A DNA stretch of 64,000 nt from Saccharina japonica (GCA_008828725.1 MEHQ01000140.1:76186-140185), one strand, 5' to 3'; positions 1 through 11,283 are shown, counted from the first letter of the stretch. A program made the numbers and translations. Notes: generated from the sequence alone by a model not told the origin.

Positions 1-1197
1 ATGGAAGGATTATAGAAGGAACTATTATCTGAAGATGGCACCCCATATCCTCCCCGGGTGCCGCCGCTGCTGGCTCCACGAACCCCAGCCAATCACAGCG
101 ACCAGCCAGAGTGGGATTGGGGTTTCCACACCACAGCAGCATATACCTCCGGCATGGCCCCCAAGTCTGATACCTGGTAGAGTATATTGGTAGGAGGGAG
201 GCCTTGGTTCGACCCTTCGACTGGCCGCTCCCTCCACACTCATGATAGTGTACTACCAAAGAGGTCTTGGCGGGCGCCCAAAAACACCGGTGTCCCCTTA
301 TTTACAACGCCCCCTTGGAACCCCCGAGATGGTAGTAGCGACCAAAACAAAAACTCAACGTTGTTGTTAACCTAGGTGCTATAAAAAAACTCGTCTAGAT
401 GCAGGGGCAAGCGTGGGCGCCTGTGTCCAGGACTGCGCGGGTAAAAAGGATCATGTCGGGCGCCCATGCAGTGCGACTCCTTTTGTTGCCTTGTAGAACA
501 ACTCGGGGACATCGAGCTGTGTACACGTCTGTGCGTAGCATGCCCCCGAAGTCACACGCGACGACGACAGCAGTGCGAGTAGAGTAGCAGTTGGCCGTCG
601 CTGTAAATGCCCGTCACTGTTTATGGCCAATCCCCCCCCCCCCCCCCCCCCCCCCTATATTGGAGGAGGAAAAAAAATGTATTTTTTTTTGTTCATGTTT
701 TTTGTTGGTCTCACACGCCTGCTGACGCTGCTCTATGTACGTGCGTCTAGCGTCTACCACTGCTTGGCTTTGGGTGTACACTGGTGTACAAAATGGTTTA
801 TATGTACAAGGAATGTGTTAATACTGTCGAGAGGGTCGGAGTTGGGGAACCGCCACCACACTCGCCACACCAGCCACTCGTAACAAGATTGATAAAAAAC
901 TGCCGTTGTGAAATATACCGGCATGCGAACCTGGGTGGAAGATGCACCTACCGACAGTTGCGCGTACTATTACAGTCATAGAATAACACCACTCACTGTC
1001 ATATTACACTACGGTGTCTACTACCTGGGTCTTCGAAAAAACAAATCCGACACCACACCAGACTACCTCGATGTTGCTCCACGATATACTACAGTAGTAC
1101 AAAGCTTGCATCAAGGTCAATTGAAGCTGTCGTACCGTGTGCCGGCGATAATCCCCTAGCACGACAGTATCCCACGATTGTGCACAATAACCCGAGC
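1..1197. other. unassigned sequence before the assembly gap
   Basis: No gene can be supported here. The first 200 bases are moderately GC-rich with a CCAATCACAGC stretch near 93 and could hold an exon on either strand, but no frame is convincing. A poly(C) run lies near 630-654. Confidence 0.5.
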
Positions 1198-1744
1198 NNN
1201 NNNNNNNNNNNNNNNNNNNNNNNNNNNNNNNNNNNNNNNNNNNNNNNNNNNNNNNNNNNNNNNNNNNNNNNNNNNNNNNNNNNNNNNNNNNNNNNNNNNN
1301 NNNNNNNNNNNNNNNNNNNNNNNNNNNNNNNNNNNNNNNNNNNNNNNNNNNNNNNNNNNNNNNNNNNNNNNNNNNNNNNNNNNNNNNNNNNNNNNNNNNN
1401 NNNNNNNNNNNNNNNNNNNNNNNNNNNNNNNNNNNNNNNNNNNNNNNNNNNNNNNNNNNNNNNNNNNNNNNNNNNNNNNNNNNNNNNNNNNNNNNNNNNN
1501 NNNNNNNNNNNNNNNNNNNNNNNNNNNNNNNNNNNNNNNNNNNNNNNNNNNNNNNNNNNNNNNNNNNNNNNNNNNNNNNNNNNNNNNNNNNNNNNNNNNN
1601 NNNNNNNNNNNNNNNNNNNNNNNNNNNNNNNNNNNNNNNNNNNNNNNNNNNNNNNNNNNNNNNNNNNNNNNNNNNNNNNNNNNNNNNNNNNNNNNNNNNN
1701 NNNNNNNNNNNNNNNNNNNNNNNNNNNNNNNNNNNNNNNNNNNN
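1198..1744. other. assembly gap (547 N)
   Basis: The bases are all N. The right edge resumes in a GGTG-type repeat, so the gap probably hides a simple repeat that could not be assembled. Confidence 0.99.
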
Positions 1745-1869
1745 GGTGGGTGGGTGGGTGGTTTGGTGTTTGCTGACTGGCCGCCGCCCTTCTAAACGTT
1801 TTGCTACAAACATATATACGTAGGTGAACCCTGTGGGTCCCAATACATGTACGACGTATATATGATATA

Positions 1870-1945
1870 TACCTGGTAGTATTACACTCAGCTAGCAAAG
1901 ATGAGTTTCGACGAAACCCTCGAGCTCACAGCTGTTGTTTGTTTT
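1870..1945 (+). repeat. fragment of the 'MSFDEILDLTA' dispersed repeat
   Basis: This stretch reads TQLAKMSFDETLELTA on the plus strand and matches parts of the segmental duplication at 37.6-39.2 kb and fragments at 52.0 and 60.6 kb. The element is broken here. Confidence 0.7.
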
Positions 1946-2052
1946 TTTAAATTTTTTTTAAATATAACACGTAACAGGGCAATGAGAGTTATGGCCGGGA
2001 GTTTTGACGGCAAGTGGTTTTAGCTGGGTGGTGGCAAAGCTAGCCACCAACT

Positions 2053-2178
2053 ATCACGGGGGACTTATCATAGTAAATAGGGATCTACGAAAGGTAAACA
2101 CAAAAACCTACCAGGTATATATTTCCCTATTTTTACTAATAACAAGATTTGGTCCTATTCACTATGGTCCCCTGTAAC
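2053..2178. mobile_element. diverged TTACGG-type MITE
   Basis: Both ends match the inverted termini of the family seen best at 55468-55571 (CATAGTAAATAGG at the left, CCTATTCACTATGG at the right). The centre keeps the CACAAAAACCTA block. It is non-autonomous, with no coding capacity. Confidence 0.7.
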
Positions 2179-3242
2179 AACCGACTCAAGTCTTTACATC
2201 CTCAGTCAGGTGTAAAACACGCAGGACCGCACGCGCAACCACCTGCATTGTCCTAGCTAAGCTACCGTACATACATAGCCAGTCGAGAAGAACTAGTGTG
2301 GATAATGGTTCAGGGTGGGTGACGTCCCGACAGTCCAAAAAGTATTATGTGTACGGCGGAGGCTTATTTGGACCTCATGTGGACACACATTCTGGGCAAA
2401 ACACCGGGACGAAGCAAAAAAGGATAAAAGGTCTCTCTACCTCACATATCGCAAGAAGAAACGCGGACCGGTTGGAAGAAGGCTCACCGCCGTGCGTCCA
2501 ACATGGTGTTGCTAGATCTCAGGGAGCAACATACTACTACTGCACCCCGGGCGGCAACAACCACTGTGTAGCTGGCGACTCTCAAGTCACCGCACAGCAC
2601 TACGAGAAGGTTGTTATAACCACGAGCGGTATGCTCGCCTAAAAAAAACACGTAAAACTACCCACCCGCGGCTGAAACAAGCGTGTTCAGAGAAAGAAAA
2701 AAAAAATGCCGACGTGACCCTCTTTCCCTCCCTCCCTCCACACGACGGCATGCATGCTGTGAGGAGAAAAATATGTCAAAAGAGGAGACAGAATTTTCAC
2801 CCCCCTTTTGTTGACAAAAAAAAACAGAGAATATATTTTACAAAGCCCCCCCCCCCCCCCCCCCCTTGAGGTCCCTAAATAGTGACCAACACAACAATGG
2901 GGACTTTCGTGGTATAGACCGTCTATTAGATCATACGAGCAGCGGGGGTGCTACCCAGCGGGTTTATACACACGCGGGTAGGATTGTGTTGCGCCCGTGC
3001 CGGTGCGAGAATCCTTGCATCGTAACAACTTGGGACGCCAAACTTGGCATATCATCCCCTCCCCCCCCCAAAAAAACAAAATAACGCAGTGAGGCCGATG
3101 TTGTTCATAATAGTACGAGTACGAGTCGTTCCAAGTTTTGTCGCCAGCTTTTAACCTCTGGAGTGCCCAAGAGGGTCGCGGCTTTTGCCTTCGTCAGACG
3201 CCAAACTACTAGGTTTTTGTGTGGAACACTCTTTCCCTACGA

Positions 3243-3322
3243 CTGTATATATACACCCTTAATACTGTATATACACCCTTAATACTGTATATACACCCTT
3301 AATACTGTATATACACCCTTAA
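3243..3322. repeat. 20-bp minisatellite, four units
   Basis: The unit ACTGTATATACACCCTTAAT is repeated four times head to tail. The first unit has two extra bases (TA). Confidence 0.95.
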
Positions 3323-3416
3323 TGTTGCACGTTTTCCTCTTGAAAAAAAAGTGCGTCTCTTGACATGTTTTTTCTTGAGGAGGATAACCCACAGATGAAC
3401 ATCATATCAGGTACTA

Positions 3417-3533
3417 TTACGGGGTGGGCTAATGATGCCATAGTAAATAGGACCTACGGTACACACAAAAACCTATACATTTTACTCTTTTTACCAACAC
3501 TATTTGATCCTATTTACTATGGTCCTCCGTAAA
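3417..3533. mobile_element. TTACGG-type MITE
   Basis: Near-complete copy with inverted ends TTACGGGG...TAGTAAATAGGACC and GATCCTATTTACTATGG...CCGTAA. The copy near 26184 shares the GGGTGGGCTAATGATGCC variant at its left end. Confidence 0.85.
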
Positions 3534-4194
3534 TAGTATGTACCGGTCAGGGTGCGTTTTTTTTTTTTTTTTAGTCGGAAGACCGCTCTTCATTGGCTTC
3601 TCTTCGAATCAGTGAGAACCCCCTCCCCCCCCTCCCACCCACCAATTCCACCTCGTAAGTGGCAATCACTGTACTCGTAGCTCAGCATCTCTTCCAACAG
3701 CAGTATCCACAATTTTCTTTATGCCCTTGTCCCTCGTACATTTTTTTGTTTCTTCTTTTTTTTTGTTCCTTCATTTTTTTGTTTCTCTTTTCTCTTCTCC
3801 GATGATTTGCTGGAACGTGGGTATATGCTGCGCTTTTCGTACCCAGTACGTTGGCATGGCATGCGCATCATGTTTTCTATAAATATATAGCCCCATCCTA
3901 CTGCACTGCTGCGATATGATGCGTTCTCTCTCTATATGTTGTCCAGAAGTTGTGTGTGACCACAAGAGCACATGCGCACCATCGTATATGCTCGTACAGT
4001 TTACCTATTATTATTAAGATTCAGCACGGACACACCGGATGTGCTGGATGATGCTGCTGCTGGATGTCGATGAGTTATATACACCAGCGTAAATATCCCT
4101 CCAGCCCCTTTTCACTGCACTATCTGTACACACATACATTTCATTCAAACTCCAAGTCATATGTCCTCAAAACTCGACTGCTCTCCGAAAAGGG

Positions 4195-4287
4195 TCAAAT
4201 CCTTTCAGAACTGCAAAACTTATCCCACACTAATTCCAAGTACTTAGTCCCCAAAAACGTGGGACGATTTCTTAAGGGGGTAATGTG
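4195..4287 (-). mobile_element. TTAACCC-type MITE
   Basis: Reverse-oriented copy of the ~95-bp family whose ends are CTTAACCCnnnAAGAACTG and CAGTTCTnnnnGGGTTAAG. The internal CTAATTCCAAGTA block is conserved. Confidence 0.75.
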
Positions 4288-4379
4288 AAAGAAGACACAC
4301 GCACACGCATTGCTTCCCCCCGCCCCCCCCCGCACCGAGATAGATGGTGGCCATAGACAGAGTAGCGAAACAGGAAAAG

Positions 4380-4571
4380 GGGATTAAGATTGGGAAAGAG
4401 TTCCTATGTCATTACATGGAAACAACGTAATGAGGAGTTTCCAACTATTGCAGGTGTCTCTTATCAGGAGTAGGAACGGGCGGTGGTGCTCCCTCCGCTT
4501 TCGAAAGGGATGCGTGTGTCCAATGGTCAGGAGAATAGTAAGGCAAGCAAAACAAATGAGTACGCCCCCTG
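4380..4571 (+). mobile_element. poly(C)-tailed element, short-body family
   Basis: Sense strand is plus. The body holds GGAAACAACGTAATGAG and AAAGGGATGCGTGTGTC and ends ATGAGTACGCCCCC. The C tail is followed directly by a 5'-truncated copy of the long-body family, so two elements are chained tail to head. Confidence 0.75.
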
Positions 4572-4690
4572 GTTGGTGAAAACCCAACGTGCTCCGTCCC
4601 CGGCATTGTTGTATCATAGGGATGCGAAGGTCTATGGTCATATATACGACTACGGCCGTGCACGACATGAGTACCCCTCCCCCCCCCCAT
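4572..4690 (+). mobile_element. poly(C)-tailed element, long-body family, 5'-truncated
   Basis: Only about the last 115 bp of the ~520-bp element are present. It starts TGGTTGGTGAAAACCC and ends ACGACATGAGTAC followed by a C run. It lies just downstream of the last recognised RWP-RK exon. Confidence 0.8.
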
Positions 4691-4709
4691 CACACTACTA
4701 TATACACCA

Positions 4710-4922
4710 TCAGAAACAGCTGTGACTCACATCGATCACCACATCTCTCCGAGAGTAGAGCTGGCGGAGCTGGTCGGCGATAACCGGGTCTCCCGAGGCC
4801 TCCTGCTTGGCCTCTAGATGGGACACGGCACGATTTAGCCCGCTCAGTTGGCGATGGGGCCAGCGCTTCACTCCGTGGCGGCGGCAGAGCCTCTTCAGAG
4901 TCGTTACCGAGATACACAGGGC
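4710..4922 (-). CDS. RWP-RK transcription factor, exon with the second half of the domain
   Basis: RWP-RK proteins are DNA-binding nuclear regulators, known from nitrogen responses and gamete or egg-cell differentiation in plants and algae. This exon begins after an acceptor (GACACAG at 4930-4924, exon from 4922) and opens ALCISVTTLKRLCRRHG then VKRWPHRQLSGLNR, the recognition helix and RWP motif of the family. The following HLEAKQEA-type stretch could form a short coiled coil. The signature normally reads RWPxRK; here the final K is Q. A strong GTGAGT donor follows the Asp codon at 4731, so the exon may splice on. If unspliced, it runs seven more codons to TGA at 4710. No further downstream exon was recognised. 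The family assignment is from motif recognition and is firm; the end is not. Confidence 0.9.
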   Translation of the reverse strand, partial: ALCISVTTLKRLCRRHGVKRWPHRQLSGLNRAVSHLEAKQEASGDPVIADQLRQLYSRRDVVIDVSHSCF

Positions 4923-5235
4923 CTGTGTCCGTTTCAATACCGCGCGGGGGAACGAACGAATGACAACAAAAGCCGAATGGAAGAGAAAGGGGGGGAGCGG
5001 AAGCGAGGGTTATTGCAGCAGTAGAAGTGTACGTTAGAAACAGGCGGGGCTGTCTTCAGATCGCAGGAGAGATGAAGCAATAGCAGCAGCAGCATCAACA
5101 ACATGTAAAATGTATACGCGTATAGCAGCAGCCGCTGCAGGATAAGCAGCATCAGAAGTGCAAGTGGTATTGACGTAGTAATAGTACAACAGCTGAGCTG
5201 GTGAAGAACACACACACAGGTAGTCGTCAGTCGTC

Positions 5236-5312
5236 AGTATGGCACGGACACTGGGTGTGCTGGATGTCGACGGGTAGAAAGGAAGGGTTAAATGTAAAAA
5301 ACACACACACCA
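5236..5312 (-). repeat. fragment of the 215-bp GTCGACATCCAGCACAC repeat
   Basis: Reverse copy holding GGCACGGACACTGG and GGATGTCGACGGGTAG. Full copies lie at 6116-6329 and 33924-34139. Confidence 0.8.
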
Positions 5313-5931
5313 GGTATGTATCATACGACCATCAGGACTATAGCCATAGCAGTATGTAGTACTAATAGTATAGACTATAGAAACAGACTCATGTTGCAAA
5401 CCATTTTTTTTTTTGCTTTAATATGGACGGTTCGTGCATGGACGGTTCGTGCATTTTCGTATTGTACCTATATATCTGTTTCCAGTATTTTCATTTTTCA
5501 ACTTTTTTTGATTTTTTTTTTTTGTGCCGCGGGCACCACCACGCCGCGGTTTCGCTGTTGTACGGTTTTGATTCAACGAATGAAACCACAAAAAAAAACA
5601 CTATGTGGCCATCACTATAAGCACCGTTTCCACTCTGATGTAAAGACTGAACAGGGACTATATTCCCGGCCAGACCCGGACGGCATGATTCTTGACGGAG
5701 AGATGACCGGTAAAGCGTAGTAGATGAAGGGGCCCAACCGAACCCTATATAATAAATTGCCCACGCCGCATGTACGGCGGTGGTGGTGGTGGTGGTGGTG
5801 GCGGTGGTGGGGTGGTATTAGAGTACGCGCGGTATTTATTTACGAGTATTGTGTGCGAGTATCCATGTTGAGATATCGTCGTACAGGTCGACACAAAGGC
5901 CAGAAGGATTCTCGCGTATTTGTATGATATG

Positions 5932-6018
5932 TACCACTCTGTCTGTCCGGCAACATAAGCTCGTTGTGTAGATTAATATTCAATAACACCGGTGCTTATA
6001 TTTCGGGACAGTGTGGTA
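5932..6018. mobile_element. 85-bp hairpin MITE
   Basis: TIRs TACCACTCTGTC...AACATAAG and GCTTATATTTCGGGACAGTG...GGTA fold on each other with a short AT-rich loop. The left arm has diverged (TCTGTCTGTCC). Confidence 0.85.
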
Positions 6019-6115
6019 TACAAGTATGCACGAGGAAGGAAAAGCACGTGATCGCTCTTCAAGCCGGAGGGAGCGTCACTACCGCTGCTGCTGCGTATCA
6101 TCTATGACATACCTG

Positions 6116-6329
6116 GTGTGTGTGTTCTTGACATTAAACCTTCCTTGTTCTACCCGTCGACATCCAGCACACCCAGTGTCCGTGCCGATTCTTCATCCTA
6201 AAAAGGTACCAGTTATGTGGTCACAAAACTACGACACAGAGATACTACGCTCAGTGCAGTAAGCAGAGCAGACAATGCAACGCCATATACGACAGGCAAT
6301 ACCTACTCTGCTAGCAATCCAGGTGCATG
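6116..6329 (+). repeat. 215-bp dispersed repeat, near-full copy
   Basis: Starts with GTGTGTTCTT and contains CATTAAACC, CCCGTCGACATCCAGCACAC, TGTGGTCACAAAACTA and GCTAGCAATCCAGGTGCATG. It is almost identical to 33924-34139, which fixes both ends. No coding capacity or clear TIR is visible. Confidence 0.9.
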
Positions 6330-6333
6330 ATGG

Positions 6334-6416
6334 TACCACTCTGTCCCGAAATATAAGCACCTTTATTATTGAATGTTAATGTAAAAAAATTGCTTATATT
6401 TCGGGACAGAGTGGTA
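6334..6416. mobile_element. 85-bp hairpin MITE, well preserved
   Basis: TACCACTCTGTCCCGAAATA pairs with TATTTCGGGACAGAGTGGTA. The TIRs are perfect here and identical to those of the copy at 60682, suggesting recent movement. It abuts the end of the 215-bp repeat. Confidence 0.95.
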
Positions 6417-7175
6417 TACAACAATAACAAAGAAGTGGTAGTGTATTGGTACCAGGTATTTGATCACCTACTGACTGTATATTTAGGCCATGGAAACGAT
6501 GGACTTTTAGTACTACACTGCTGTCTACGCTGCCTGCCTGATATGATACCGGTACATGCATAGAATACTGGTCTGTGGGCGAGCGAAAAGTCATCGCGAG
6601 GCAAAAAAAAACATGTACGGTACCAGTATACGTATGCGAAAAAAAAATAGTGCGTATGATGCAAGGGGAGCTAACTTGAACTTTTTTTTTCCTTCTCCCA
6701 ACAATGAAAGAGACAGAAAAAAAACATCTACTCGTACTCGTACGTCGTATTTAACAAAATTTCAAAACTACTTTTACTGCCGTCAGTCATACCTGTTATG
6801 TACATCGTAAAAGAGTGTACAGGGTACGTACAAACTGTGCATAGAGCTATGCCTGCAGTATATACAGTATCTGTTTAATATATACCAGATATACACCTGG
6901 TACCGGGGTATATTCGAAGTAATATATTATATACCAAATATAGTACTGCTACGAGAAAAATAATATTAATACCTGCTATTAATAGACATCCATTTTGAAT
7001 CGTACCATGGATATTTGACTCATTTTACTCACATTTTACTCCAGGGCAAAAAGCAAAAAGAATCTCTGCAGTACGAGCAGAGTACGTACCGGTACTCTTG
7101 TGTGCACTCTGTGCATATAATACTGATTCTGAGTCGTACGTATAAAAAGAGTATCGGAAAGTATCATATACCAGG

Positions 7176-7256
7176 TACCGCTCTGTCCGGAAATATAAGG
7201 ATCGCTCGATTATCCACTTAGAGCCAAAACAATCCTTATATTTTCGAGCAGATTTA
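7176..7256. mobile_element. 85-bp hairpin MITE, diverged
   Basis: The left TIR is TACCGCTCTGTCCGGAAATA. The right TIR is degraded (TCCTTATATTTTCGAGCAGA). Confidence 0.75.
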
Positions 7257-7384
7257 GCTGTGTACAATACGTACGTGAAAAACGAAAAGCACACCACTGA
7301 AAGTTCGCGTAGAGTATCATAATTACCTGGATGGTACACTATCAGTACCAGTACGCCTGGTTATATACCTGGTACATAATACCA

Positions 7385-7592
7385 GGTAGTCTACATTGCA
7401 CTGCTGTCTACTCTGCTCACTGCGTAACATTGTCCTGCTGTGTCGGCTGTGTCGTAGTTTTGTGACCACAGAGCTTATAATAGGGATTAGGGATTGAAGA
7501 ATCGGCACGGACACTGTGCTGGCTGTGGGTGTGCGGGGTGTCGACGGGTAGAAAGAAAAGACCGGTTTAATGTGAAGAACGCACAGACACAT
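7385..7592 (-). repeat. 215-bp dispersed repeat, reverse copy
   Basis: Keeps TAGTTTTGTGACCACAGAG, AATCGGCACGGACACTG, GTGTCGACGGGTAGAAAG and TTTAATGTGAAGAAC in the order expected for the reverse complement. The middle is diverged. Confidence 0.8.
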
Positions 7593-7811
7593 TACGTGTA
7601 TCATAGCAATGGAATGCTCGCGATCAACAAGCCGCCGCCTCGAGTACGGCGGTACCCGTGCGGTATATAGTTCATCACCGCTCAACAAGGCAAAAAGACC
7701 GCAAGAAATACTATCGATAGGCATAGCCCGGTGACCCCGACATGGTAGGAAATGGGCTAGAGCACAAAGCTTGAAAAAAAAAATACCGGTAAAAAAATAT
7801 CGGGAGGAGGA

Positions 7812-7895
7812 GGGGGGGGGGGCGTTACTCATTTGTTGCTTGCCTTAGTCATTTGACCATTGACCACGCATCCCTTTCGAGACGGAGCAGGGGGG
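7812..7895 (-). mobile_element. poly(C)-tailed short-body family, truncated, inside a G tract
   Basis: Only ~65 bp of element (ACTCATTTGTTGCTTGCC to TTTCGAGACGGAGC) remain, with a G run on both sides. On the sense (minus) strand it therefore has C runs both upstream and at its tail. Confidence 0.8.
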
Positions 7896-8660
7896 GGTGT
7901 CAGGCCAACAGCCAACGGCAAAAAAAAACTCCATGGAATGCGACATTGTGACAAAATACGAAAGGAAAGGACAGCTACTTCGTACTGCAGCTACTTCGTA
8001 CTCGTATTTTAAATTATCTACGTTATATTAAAATATTTAATATTGATATATATACTCGACCGAAACAATATTATATTTAAAAATTGCCTTTTAGGGGTGC
8101 CCGGATTACCGGTATGCTCGTATGGGTACTGGATGACAGATGATACACACACGTGTAGTTCTATTTTTTGTATACACGAACACATATATATAATACGACA
8201 TGTCTGTACAACAAGCAGTACGAGGAAACGAGGGGACCCTTTTAGCTCGCAGCGCAGCGACCAGTCTCGGCCGGTCCAAAAATCGTAGAACCCGGGACCA
8301 GGAGCTATACCGTGGTTGAACGAGCGGCGGCAAGGGGAGGAAGGGTCTTTCGTAGCTATAATATTGTTGACAGTCTTTCGGCACACGGAACGAGCAAGAG
8401 GCTTACATTACAGGACAGAAAGCAAGCAGTATCGCTAGTAGTGCTGGTGGTCTTCGTTCGGTCAAGTTCCGCACGCACAATAATAAGAAAAAGCTCACTG
8501 CGCATCATCACCAGAGCCCTTTTTTTATCCTTTTTTTTTTTTGCCGGTGTGCAACAACACGGGGGGGAACCCTCCGTTTCGAGCGCAGTAGTATTAATAG
8601 TAGTGACAGCCCTATTAATAGCTGTGGTGGTCATCTCAGTACCTTCTCGTATCATACACA

Positions 8661-8739
8661 TACCCACTCTGGACGGAAATGTAAGGACCATTTAGACTTC
8701 GCAGGTATGCCTCAACGGTCCTTACATTTCCGCCTGGTA
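8661..8739. mobile_element. 85-bp hairpin MITE, GTAAGGACC subtype
   Basis: TACCCACTCTGGACGGAAAT and GGTCCTTACATTTCCGCC form the arms. The arms carry a different inner sequence (GTAAGGACC) from the GCACC subtype. Confidence 0.85.
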
Positions 8740-9015
8740 CGACATATCTGTAAAGCTTTGGAGGTTTTGATCCAACTAAAAAACATCATTGCTAAAACAT
8801 TTTGCTAAAAATGACAAAAATGACAAATTCACACACCAACAACGTACGTATAATATGATAGTAATATTAAATACAGTACTGTTTACTGTAGTATAATAAT
8901 ATGTGTCGTACGAGTACAATACCAGGTATGCCGGTATCATGTAATTTTTCAATTTTACTGGTACGTACGTGTCATGTGTGCGTCCAACTAAACCGACGAG
9001 AGGGGCGTGGGGTGT

Positions 9016-9103
9016 TGGGGGGGGGGGGGTACTCATTTGTTGCTTGCCTTAGTCAGTTTGACCATCGACCACGCATCCCTTTCGAGACGGAGGGGGGGGG
9101 GGG
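9016..9103 (-). mobile_element. poly(C)-tailed short-body family, bounded by G tracts
   Basis: A ~60-bp fragment (GTACTCATTTGTTGCTTGCC to TTTCGAGACGGA) has long G runs immediately on both sides. This is consistent with insertion of a 5'-truncated copy within one C/G homopolymer. Confidence 0.85.
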
Positions 9104-9316
9104 GAGAATATAGAACGAATGCCGCTGGCCTCACTTTCACTACTGTTCAACCTGCGACCTGCGACACAGGCAGAACGAACACCAGGAAGAGCCGAATATA
9201 GCGGGGCCTGTCATACACCGGTTGGTGCCTCGCTGCCACATTGATTGCTATATTCTATATTATGCCGTGCAGCAGTTTAGTGCCATACCTGGTACATAAT
9301 AGTGGGTATACCCCGA

Positions 9317-9503
9317 CTTAACCCCTCAACTCTTATACTGGAGTCCTGTTTTGGGGACAAATTACAAATTACTTAGAATTAGAGTAGTTTGTCGCCAAAA
9401 CGGGACTGCAGTTCTAAAAGGGTTAAGAACTGGTCACCCGTTTTTGGGGACAAACTACTTGGAATTAGTGCGGGATAAGTTTTCTTCAGTTCTGAATGGG
9501 TTA
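9317..9503. mobile_element. two adjoining TTAACCC-type MITEs
   Basis: The first copy is rearranged into a head-to-head palindrome (TTTTGGGGACAAA...TTTGTCGCCAAAA). The second is ordinary and shares the GGGTTAAGAACTGG junction with it. A (GA)n run follows at 9508-9524. Confidence 0.8.
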
Positions 9504-9600
9504 ATAAGAGAGAGAGAGAGAGAGCACGCCTAAGAGAGTGTACGTATATAGTGCCAAATCGGTTTGACCCGCCTACGTACTGTCATACACTAAAAAAGCT

Positions 9601-9684
9601 AACACTCTTATGTCCCTAAATATAAGGTTCTTTTGCATTGAAATATTCAACATAAAATGACCTTAGTTTTAGAGACAAGTGGTA
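9601..9684. mobile_element. 85-bp hairpin MITE, diverged
   Basis: ACACTCTTATGTCCCTAAAT pairs with the reverse strand of TTAGTTTTAGAGACAAGTGG. The inner AATATTCAACATAAA loop resembles other copies. Confidence 0.7.
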
Positions 9685-9903
9685 CCAGGTACCTGACCAG
9701 GTACCTGTATTGTGTGTACGAAGTACCTGGTATGTATTTCCCACTGCTATGCGTAAGAGAGAAGGCTATGTTTCCGGCTCGCACCTCTCCATATACCCTA
9801 CTATAACCGTACCAGGGGTATACGTCCGTACATATTCGTTTTAGACACTGATGCCGTAAATACTATTAATAAAAACCTGGTATATTCACCACACCACACT
9901 CAC

Positions 9904-10063
9904 ATCCGCAGCCGCTCGAAGGGGGTAATTGAAGTATGGTCGAATTATCTCCACCGGCACTCGGCGCGCAATGTCCTGCAGCGTCTCGCGCTTGTTCCCC
10001 TTGCGGGGGGGTCGGCGAGGCAGCCTTGGCGGATTCTCGGGAATGTTCAGGGGCCCGCGAAAC
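9904..10063 (-). CDS. RWP-RK transcription factor, exon with the first half of the domain
   Basis: The exon encodes NIPENPPRLPRRPP, RKGNKRETLQ and ARRVPVEIIRPYFNYPLRAAAD. The last block is the N-terminal half of an RWP-RK domain, the part that normally precedes the 'LGVSxTTLKRLCR' helix. It ends at a GTGAGT donor and joins in phase 0 to the exon at 4922. The chosen start follows the acceptor GTTAACAG (10070-10064) and leaves one base to complete a codon from the preceding exon. The frame can also be read upstream through a Gly-rich stretch written by the adjacent poly(C) tract to 10131, but it meets stops just beyond. The protein is expected in the nucleus. Confidence 0.88.
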
Positions 10064-10073
10064 CTGTTAACGA

Positions 10074-10108
10074 CCCCCCCCCCCCCCGCCCCCAACCCCC
10101 CCCCCACC
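10074..10108. repeat. interrupted poly(C) tract
   Basis: Two C runs with single interruptions lie just upstream of an RWP-RK exon, so any length error here would alter a read-through frame. Confidence 0.95.
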
Positions 10109-10979
10109 GCCGCCACCGGCGTTAAGGTCACTCCGTGGACCCATCATTAAATTTTGGGGTGGACACGCGGCCATCATGGTTACCCCCCGCCTGCCTGCCT
10201 GCCTGCCGTTCCGACCTGTCCTGCTGCCCCACGAGAGGCTCCGCTGGTGTCCGGTGTGTTGTTGTTCTTGGGTCCGCTCTGGGGTCGCACGTTCGCACCT
10301 CCTGGAGGCCAAAAGAAACCACGTCAATTCGTTAAAGTTACTTACGTTTATTAGGACGTTGGATGGACGAGAAAACAAACAGAAACAAGAAAAAAAAATA
10401 CCGGTAAAAATGTCGAAAGAAAAAATAAAAAAAAGAGAAAAAAAATAAAAACTAAAAAGGGCATCATCGTCTTACATGCGTATCCGTATGATATTATACT
10501 AGGGATAGAGGGGTCTATAATAACCAAATAATTTTATTTCCATCATGGACCGGTACCGTACGTACGTATGCTATGATATGATGTGTATGATATGATATGG
10601 AAAAAAATATGATATCATCACATCATCATCGACGAAGCAAAAAGGGGCTCTTCAATACTTGCAATACTTTTCTGTGGACTTTTTGGAAAAAAGAAAGAAA
10701 AAGAAAAATGGAAAAGCCAAACGTAAATCGTACTGGTACCAATGTACAGACCGTATGTATACCAGGTATGGTATGTAGAGTCTCTGGTGTATACAAAATG
10801 TACATCGAAAATAATGTGATTTTTCCTGCGTGTTGTCTGTACGAGTACATACAAATATGATATGATACGACATATCGGAGAGGAGAGTGGTATACCAAGG
10901 CATACATAAAGTATGTATCATCATTCCTTCGAGACACACTATTAATACAAGATACACACACAACAAAGCACGCGCGAGG

Positions 10980-11016
10980 GGCGGGGCGGGGGGGGGGGGG
11001 GGGGGGGGGGGGGGGT
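10980..11016. repeat. poly(G) tract
   Basis: An almost pure G run in the intron between the proposed upstream exon and the domain exon of the RWP-RK gene. Confidence 0.95.
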
Positions 11017-11071
11017 GGAGGGGGAGTATAAACGCGGGCGCACAATTTTTACAGCACGCACCCACGCACAC

Positions 11072-11283
11072 CAACCACACAGCTTGTTGTGCAGCTGCAT
11101 CCTCGCGAGAGGCCTGTGTTGCGCTGCCTCTGCCAATGATATTGCTTCCCGGGCTGCGTCCCTCTGCTGGGAGAATGGCTTGGCGGCGGCAACGCGAAAG
11201 CGCTGTGGGTGTGGGGTGGGCTCCACCAGCGTGTATACCATGTGCAACCGCATGAGGTCCCTTCGTCCCGTGCGGACGCACAG

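Larger units (their letters stand above)
4923..9903 (-). other. RWP-RK intron, about 4.98 kb
   Basis: The donor is GTGAGT at 9903-9898 and the acceptor AG is at 4924-4923. Both flanking exons are in phase 0 and join inside the RWP-RK domain (AAAD | ALCISVTT). The intron holds at least five 85-bp hairpin MITEs, two long fragments of a 215-bp repeat, two poly(G)-bounded fragments of the poly(C)-tailed family and two TTAACCC MITEs. No other coding signal was seen in it. Confidence 0.85.
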
